Part shown: positions 59,219 through 64,000 of the stretch, piece by piece
How the letters are laid out: every line of letters starts with the position of its first letter
Numbering within the stretch: the stretch's first letter is position 1
Source of the DNA: CAZJWR01 sp964549765
GTDB taxonomy: Bacteria > Zixibacteria > MSB-5A5 > GN15 > JAAZOE01
Reading direction: 5' to 3'
Assembly: GCA_964549765.1 (NCBI GenBank)
Contig: CAZJWR010000008.1
Coordinates: 1 to 64,000, forward strand
DNA length: 64,000 bases
Program-made: the position numbers and the translations under genes
Notes under the pieces: model-generated
The model's database searches: none
Told to the model about the DNA's origin: nothing
What the model saw: only the letters and a program-made list of their open reading frames with translations

Positions 59219-61693
59219 ATGAGCGATAAACTGATAAATCTGGCCGTTGCCGGTCCCTATCATAATCTCTTCACCTACAAGGCGCGCGATAAGGATATCC
59301 TTGATCTGGAGCGAGGCTGCCGTTTTCTGATACCGTTCGGCGCCGGCGCCAAAGTCGGGTTTTTTGTCGACTACCAGACAGAGCCGGTGGAATATCGCCT
59401 CAAGTATCCCAAAGAACGAATCGATGCCGCATCACCCTTTCCGGACTATCTCTTCGATTTCTGCCTCTGGCTGGCCGACTATTACTATGCCGGGCCGGGC
59501 GAAACGCTGGCGGCGGCGCTTCCCGGCGCCGGGACCAAACGACCGCAGCTTGACTACGAAGTCGTCGATACATCTTATCTCGAAAATCAAGTGTCGGGCG
59601 AGACCCCCAACAGCGCATTGGCCCGCAGATTCCTTCGTTATGGAATCGTCAAAGAATTGTCGCTGGCCGGCGATAAGACACATCTCCCGATCATCCGTGA
59701 CTGGATCGAACGGGGCGTCATCAGGACGCGCTACCGCGTCCGCAAGAAGCGCCGGAAAATGCTCGGCTATCGATTGGCATCATCACCCAACGCTGACCTG
59801 GATGCGCAAACGGAGAGTGCCCCAAGCATCCGGCCCGATATGGTCTACTCCCGCGCCGATCTTCTCGGCCGGATGGGTTTCACCGCGTATCAGATTACCA
59901 AGCTGCTGAAGAATGAGATAATCGAAAGGGTTTTCGACGACACCGGTATGTCCGATTTGACGACCTATCCGATACGGCATGAACTTCCGCATATGGACCT
60001 GCTGGACGGCCAGAAACAAGCGCTGGATCATATTCTGCCCGCCGTGCGCGACAACAAATTCGCACCGTTTCTGCTGTTCGGCGTCACCGGGTCGGGCAAA
60101 ACGCTGGTTTATTGTCACGCCGCCCGCGAGGCCGTGGAAGCAGGCGGTTCGGTGTTGGTGATGGTTCCGGAGATCGCCCTCTCGGGGCTTCTGCTGTCAT
60201 CGTTCGCGGCTTTTTTCGGCGACCGCGTGGCCGTGATGCATTCCGGTTTGACGAATAGTGAACGCCTGGCGGTGCGCGAACGGATCGCGTCGGGCGAAGT
60301 GCGGGTCGTCATCGGGCCCCGTTCAGCCATATTCTCGCCGCTTCACAATCTCCGCCTGATTGTCATCGATGAGGAGCACGATCCGTCCTACAAGCAGGAC
60401 GATCCCGCTCCCCGCTATAACGGCCGCGACGCGGCCGTCATGCTCGCCCGGATGGCATCCTGTCCGATAATTCTCGGATCGGCATCGCCGTCGATCGAAT
60501 CGTACCAAAACGCCATCACCGGGCGTTATCATCTGCTGACTCTGGATCAACGGCCCAAATCGGGTTACCGCATGCCGTCGATTGAAATGCTGGATATGAA
60601 GCATGAGAAAATCTCAGGCGACTGTTCCTTCATGTCCTATCGCTTGAAAAAGGAAACCGAGATTCATCTCGCCGCCGGCGGCCAGGTGATCTATTATCTC
60701 AATCGGCGGGGATTCAGCCCGAGGCTCAAATGCGCCGACTGCGGCGAGGTGCCGTCGTGCCCCGATTGCGGCGTAACGCTGACTTATCACAAATCGGGAC
60801 GATCCCTCAAATGTCATTTTTGCGACCGGGTCGAGCCGGCGCCCGACCACTGTCCCCGTTGCGGTTCCGGCGAATTTCTCTATCTCGGCGCCGGCACACA
60901 GCGGGTAGAAGAGGTCCTGACACGACTCTTCGAAAACGCCCGGTCGGTGCGGATCGATTCCGACCGCACGGCGACCAAGTCCGGTCGGCTGATTCTCGGT
61001 GATTTCGCCGAAGAAAAGTATAATCTACTGGTGGGAACACAGATGGTGACCAAGGGGCTCGATATCCCCGGTGTGACCCTGGTCGGCGTTCTTTCAGCCG
61101 ATATCGGCCTCGATATGCCCGATTTCCGCGCCGCCGAAAAGACCTATGCCCGCCTGCTGCAGGTCGCCGGGCGGGCCGGGCGCGGCGACCGGGACGGGGT
61201 CGTCATGATCCAAACCTATTACACCGATCATCCCGTCATACGATATCTGCAGAGGGAAGGCTATCGGCCGTTTTTCGATGCCGTCATCGAAGAACGCCGT
61301 CAACTGCTTTATCCACCGTTTTCGCGCCTGATCAATATCACGTTGTCGGGCGAGGATGAGAAGCTTCTGGAGAAGGAAGCTCTCCGGTTTCGCGTCAAGC
61401 TCGAAGAGCGCCTGGCCGGCCTCGCCGCGAAAAACCGCCCTGTCGGTCAGGACCCACGCAGTCCTGATGGTGTTTCAGCAAAGGATTCCGCATCCTATCT
61501 TCAGGTTGCCGGGCCGGCCCCGGCGCCGATGTACAAACTGCGCGGATCGTACCGCCGCCGGATTTTCATCAAAACGACGGCCATCCGCAAGATCGTTGCC
61601 CGCCTGCGTCGATGGGAGACAGACGAAAAAAACTTCTCTCTTCCCGCCAAAATACGGGTCATCATCGATGTCGATCCCGTCGACATGATGTGA
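59219..61693 (+). CDS. priA: Primosomal replication protein N' (PriA helicase)
   Basis: The protein has 824 residues from ATG 59219, placed after the terminator; no ribosome site is visible. It has the PriA plan: an N-terminal 3'-end-binding domain (VAGPYHNLFTYKARDKDIL), helicase motifs GVTGSGKTLVYCHAA near 288, DEEHDPSYKQDDPAPRYNGRDAAV near 384, and LGSASPSIESY, then the zinc-binding cysteines CADCGEVPSCPDCG, CHFCDRVEPAPDHCPRCG near 505-550, and GTQMVTKGLDIPGVTLVGVLSADI. It restarts stalled replication forks. Confidence 0.95.
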   Translation: MSDKLINLAVAGPYHNLFTYKARDKDILDLERGCRFLIPFGAGAKVGFFVDYQTEPVEYRLKYPKERIDAASPFPDYLFDFCLWLADYYYAGPGETLAAALPGAGTKRPQLDYEVVDTSYLENQVSGETPNSALARRFLRYGIVKELSLAGDKTHLPIIRDWIERGVIRTRYRVRKKRRKMLGYRLASSPNADLDAQTESAPSIRPDMVYSRADLLGRMGFTAYQITKLLKNEIIERVFDDTGMSDLTTYPIRHELPHMDLLDGQKQALDHILPAVRDNKFAPFLLFGVTGSGKTLVYCHAAREAVEAGGSVLVMVPEIALSGLLLSSFAAFFGDRVAVMHSGLTNSERLAVRERIASGEVRVVIGPRSAIFSPLHNLRLIVIDEEHDPSYKQDDPAPRYNGRDAAVMLARMASCPIILGSASPSIESYQNAITGRYHLLTLDQRPKSGYRMPSIEMLDMKHEKISGDCSFMSYRLKKETEIHLAAGGQVIYYLNRRGFSPRLKCADCGEVPSCPDCGVTLTYHKSGRSLKCHFCDRVEPAPDHCPRCGSGEFLYLGAGTQRVEEVLTRLFENARSVRIDSDRTATKSGRLILGDFAEEKYNLLVGTQMVTKGLDIPGVTLVGVLSADIGLDMPDFRAAEKTYARLLQVAGRAGRGDRDGVVMIQTYYTDHPVIRYLQREGYRPFFDAVIEERRQLLYPPFSRLINITLSGEDEKLLEKEALRFRVKLEERLAGLAAKNRPVGQDPRSPDGVSAKDSASYLQVAGPAPAPMYKLRGSYRRRIFIKTTAIRKIVARLRRWETDEKNFSLPAKIRVIIDVDPVDMM

Positions 61694-61772
61694 AACCGAG
61701 GTGCCGACATCGGGCCGATCATTCCGTGCGGTGAATGGTGATAATACGCTCCAATATTGTTTGATTTTCTCG

Positions 61773-61787
61773 TATCATAGTATGATA
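61773..61787. promoter_or_regulatory. 7-1-7 palindrome upstream of the peroxiredoxin
   Basis: TATCATA-G-TATGATA is perfect. It lies 57 bp before the ATG and covers a possible -10 (TATGAT). The 7-1-7 form is typical of Fur/PerR-family operators, but the sequence is not the PerR consensus. Confidence 0.4.
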
Positions 61788-61844
61788 TTACTGCAGGAGA
61801 GGCAAATTCTGCTATCGCTTTCGCATTAAAAAGGAGATGTATTC

Positions 61845-62579
61845 ATGCCCGACAAAAAAGACGGATGTGTCTCGCCCGCCGCCGGGCCGATTATCCCCGA
61901 CGCGGACAAGACGTCCGACGAACAACCTCAATCCCCGACAAAAGAGGTGATCAAAATGACGGCAAAAGTAGGCAAACAGGCCCCCGATTTCGAGGCCAAC
62001 GGCTTCTATAAGGACGGTTTCAACAATTTCAAGTTGTCCGATTACAAGGACAAATGGGTGTTGCTCTGTTTCTACCCCGGCGATTTCACCTACGTTTGAC
62101 CGACCGAACTGGCGGCGGTCGCCGCCATGAAAACCGAACTGGACAAGCTCGGTGTCCAGGTGCTGTCCATGTCCACCGACAGCCGATTCACGCATAAGAT
62201 CTGGCAGGAGGAGGAGCTGTCCAAGATGGTTCCGGGCGGGTTCCCGTATCCCATGCTGTCCGACCAGGGCGGGCGGATCGGATCGGTGTACGGTGTATAT
62301 TCCGAGGAGGAGGGCGTCGATATTCGCGGACGGTTCATTATCGATCCCGACGGCGTTATCCAGGCTGCGGAAATCATGACGCCGCCGGTGGGGCGCAATG
62401 TGACCGAGTTGATTCGGCAGGTCAAGGCGTTTCAGCATGTCCGCAAAACCGGCGAGGTGACGCCGGCCGGATGGCAGCCCGGCAAACCCACCCTGACACC
62501 CGGCCCTGCTCTGGCGGGCAAGGTGTGGAAGGAATGGAAAGTCGAGAACGCCTTTGCGAAGGAGAAAGTCACGCCGTAA
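61845..62579 (+). CDS. Selenocysteine-containing peroxiredoxin (AhpC/TSA family), in-frame UGA at Sec85
   Basis: ATG with AAGGAGAT upstream opens a 244-residue peroxiredoxin if the TGA at 62097-62099 is read as selenocysteine. Residues 38-84 match the family (APDFEANGFYKD, LLCFYPGDFTYV), and TGA takes exactly the place of the peroxidatic Cys in PxxxTxxC (Pro78, Thr82, Sec85). The frame continues without a shift as PTELAAVAAMKTELDKLG, STDSRFTHKIW, FPMLSD-like YPMLSDQGGRIGSVYG and RGRFIIDPDGVIQ. A hairpin with a GGUC loop follows. The C-terminal resolving cysteine (VCP) is replaced by VTP, so it is a one-Sec type. A 37-residue N-terminal extension precedes the usual start. It should reduce peroxides in the cytosol. 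A nonsense mutation is the alternative, but would need the one catalytic codon to be hit with all else intact. Confidence 0.88.
62110..62127 (+). promoter_or_regulatory. Candidate bacterial SECIS element
   Basis: GGCGGC (62111-62116) pairs with GCCGCC (62121-62126) around the loop GGTC, with T62110-A62127 extending the stem. The GGUC loop starts 17 nt after the UGA. From memory, the E. coli fdhF element has GGUC in its apical loop at 18 nt after UGA, where SelB binds. The match in place and loop supports Sec decoding. Confidence 0.75.
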
Positions 62580-62588
62580 ACACGATTG

Positions 62589-62617
62589 GGACCAGGAGTC
62601 CGAAGGACTCCTGGTCC
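62589..62617. repeat. Perfect 13-bp hairpin with GAA loop
   Basis: GGACCAGGAGTCC is perfectly inverted around GAA, 10 bp after the peroxiredoxin stop. There is no T run. It shares CAGGAGxCC with the hairpin at 26480. Confidence 0.65.
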
Positions 62618-62842
62618 ATAATTCCTTCCGGATATTGCGCCCGTTGGGCGGTATCCGATCATAAAATTCTCTCGATTGAGTTATTATCCGCTATCGAACA
62701 TCAACTCCCAATTCGCAGGCGACAGGCGGCGCATCATAATCTTTTTATGGCACATCGGCGCCCACACGTATAGATTGGATGGAACCGATTATGCGCCTGT
62801 TATAACGCGCATGCGATCGATGTGCACAGAGTGACAGTCATT

Positions 62843-64000
62843 ATGAATAATGATAAGAAACCATTGAGCATATCCGGCTATCTGGTGATCGCGGCCGGCG
62901 TCGTCCTGGTGAGGCTGGTCTTTGCGGGACTTGTGAATTTGCTTCCCGAGGAAGCCTACTACTGGAGTTACGCTCAACATCTGGACATCGGATATCTGGA
63001 TCATCCCCCGATGGTGGCCTGGCTGATCTGGCTGTCGACGTCGCTGGGCGGACAGGCGGAATTTTTCGTCCGCCTGCCGGCGTTCATCTGCTGGATTATC
63101 TTCGTCGTCTTCATGGTCCGCTTTGCCCGCCGGCTGATGGGGGATACGGTCGCATCACCGACCATGATTCTGACGGCGACGCTGCCGATCTATTTTTCCG
63201 TAGGTTTCCTTATGACGCCCGATGCGCCGTTGTACGCCTGCTGGGCGGGGGCGTTGTATTTTCTGGAACGGGCGCTGGTGGGGAAACAGGGCCGCGCCTG
63301 GCTCTGGGCCGGGGTGTGCGTCGGACTGGGGCTGCTGTCGAAATACACCATGGGGCTGATTGTCGGATCGGCCTTTGTGTATATGATCATCGACGCCGAT
63401 TCGCGGCGGTGGTTTCGCCGTCCGGAACCCTATGTCGCCGGCTTGATCGCGGCGGTGATTTTTCTCCCCGTTATTATTTGGAATTATCATAATGACTGGG
63501 CGTCGTTTGCGTTTCAGGGATCGCGGCGGTGGAGCGGCACGATCAGATTTTCGTTACATGAAATGCTGGGCGCGGCCGTGGTTCTTTTAACGCCGATCGG
63601 ATTTCTGGCGGCGATGGAGGCGCTGTTCAAACCGCAACGAATCGGCGGGGCTTCCGGCGGAACCGAATCGGGGGAGAGACGCGGACGATGGTTCATGCTG
63701 ATCTTTGCGCTGGCGCCGCTGAGTATATTCATCCTCAACAGCCTCCGCAGTCAGGCCAAATTGAACTGGACGGGGCCGGTCTGGCTGGCGATTTTGCCGC
63801 TGATCGCGTATCGTCTCGCCGCTCATCGAGACGAAATCCGCAACCACTTCGGGCGATTCATCCATGGCGGATGGAAGCCGACCGTTATCACACTGGCGAT
63901 ACTCTACCCTCTCTGTTTTCTCTATATTTTTCTGGCAACGCCCGGCTTCACACCGGCGAATGGGCTGCCGCTGCCGACGGCCTGGCCCGAGCTTACCTCG
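62843..64000 (+). CDS. GT39-like membrane glycosyltransferase, cut by the window end
   Basis: The frame is open from ATG 62843 to the last base, 386 codons, without its end. A GTG at 62831 is another start. LPEEAYYWSYAQHLDIGYLDHPPMVAWLIW near residue 35 is the first-loop signature of ArnT/PMT-like (GT39) transferases that use polyprenyl-phosphate sugars, with the catalytic Asp in LDHPP. About nine helices follow within the visible part. It transfers a sugar to lipid A, protein or another envelope acceptor; which one cannot be told. Confidence 0.88.
   Translation, partial: MNNDKKPLSISGYLVIAAGVVLVRLVFAGLVNLLPEEAYYWSYAQHLDIGYLDHPPMVAWLIWLSTSLGGQAEFFVRLPAFICWIIFVVFMVRFARRLMGDTVASPTMILTATLPIYFSVGFLMTPDAPLYACWAGALYFLERALVGKQGRAWLWAGVCVGLGLLSKYTMGLIVGSAFVYMIIDADSRRWFRRPEPYVAGLIAAVIFLPVIIWNYHNDWASFAFQGSRRWSGTIRFSLHEMLGAAVVLLTPIGFLAAMEALFKPQRIGGASGGTESGERRGRWFMLIFALAPLSIFILNSLRSQAKLNWTGPVWLAILPLIAYRLAAHRDEIRNHFGRFIHGGWKPTVITLAILYPLCFLYIFLATPGFTPANGLPLPTAWPELTS

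Noticed and set aside
61845..62099. Reading the peroxiredoxin as a truncated pseudogene of 84 residues plus a second fragment from 62127
   Set aside because: No frameshift, no other stop, and the TGA falls exactly on the catalytic Cys codon. The downstream part keeps all family motifs, and a SECIS-like hairpin follows.
1..64000. CRISPR array, tRNA-Sec or other tRNA genes
   Set aside because: No regularly spaced repeats and no cloverleaf with a T-loop GTTCRA in intergenic space were seen. The tRNA-Sec expected from the UGA gene must be outside the window.

Overview
The window (64 kb, GC-rich, Gram-negative type envelope) looks like a chromosomal segment of an uncultured FCB-group bacterium, most plausibly Zixibacteria or a close relative. 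That placement is inference. It rests on secreted proteins ending in dockerin-like tails of the form GDxDxDxxxNIxDAVYLxxYIFxGGPxP, a PEP-CTERM protein, very heme-rich cytochromes, and the mix of metabolic genes. I saw no rRNA, tRNA, CRISPR array or intact insertion sequence.

Layout. 0-2.2 kb: methylmalonyl-CoA mutase catalytic subunit and methylmalonyl-CoA epimerase. 2.4-10.3 kb: a triheme cytochrome, then on the minus strand a TetR regulator followed by three cytochrome genes (11, 7 and 19 heme motifs; two are fused to b-type membrane domains). An 18-bp palindrome lies at the head of the TetR gene. 10.6-11.6 kb: a methyltransferase. 11.6-21.5 kb: a CusCBA-type copper/silver efflux operon (minus) divergent from a histidine kinase and NtrC-type regulator; the intergenic region carries two opposed sigma-54-like promoters around a palindrome cluster. 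21.6-25.1 kb: Rieske protein, cytochrome b, a nine-heme cytochrome, and a 41-residue membrane ORF. 25.3-26.2 kb: ECF sigma factor and zinc-type anti-sigma factor. 26.5-36.4 kb: secreted carboxypeptidase, Gln-rich secreted protein, beta-barrel protein, hydrolase, PEP-CTERM protein, monoheme cytochrome, MscS channel, M3 peptidase. 36.4-42.2 kb: CDP-alcohol phosphotransferase, PfkB kinase, NYN protein, FKBP lipoprotein, P5C dehydrogenase and a coiled-coil protein. 42.3-51.3 kb: CopB-type ATPase, beta-propeller lipoprotein, MacAB-type efflux genes, Trk/Ktr potassium uptake. 51.6-64 kb: two dockerin-tailed secreted proteins, zinc ribbon, DUF4139 and TPR proteins, PriA, a peroxiredoxin with an in-frame UGA, and a glycosyltransferase cut by the window end.

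The main hidden item is the peroxiredoxin at 61845-62579. An in-frame TGA sits exactly where the catalytic cysteine belongs (PxxxTxxC becomes PxxxTxxU), the frame continues with full family similarity, and a GC hairpin with a GGUC apical loop follows 11 nt later. I read it as a selenocysteine peroxiredoxin, so the organism should encode SelA/B/C/D elsewhere.

Together the genes describe an organism with extensive periplasmic heme-based electron transfer (50 heme motifs in the window), copper defence at two levels (RND efflux and P-type ATPase), selenium-dependent peroxide removal, and a secreted set of repeat proteins. Clean sigma-70-like promoters of the form TTGACN-N17-TAnANT or close to it precede several genes, which supports the gene starts chosen.
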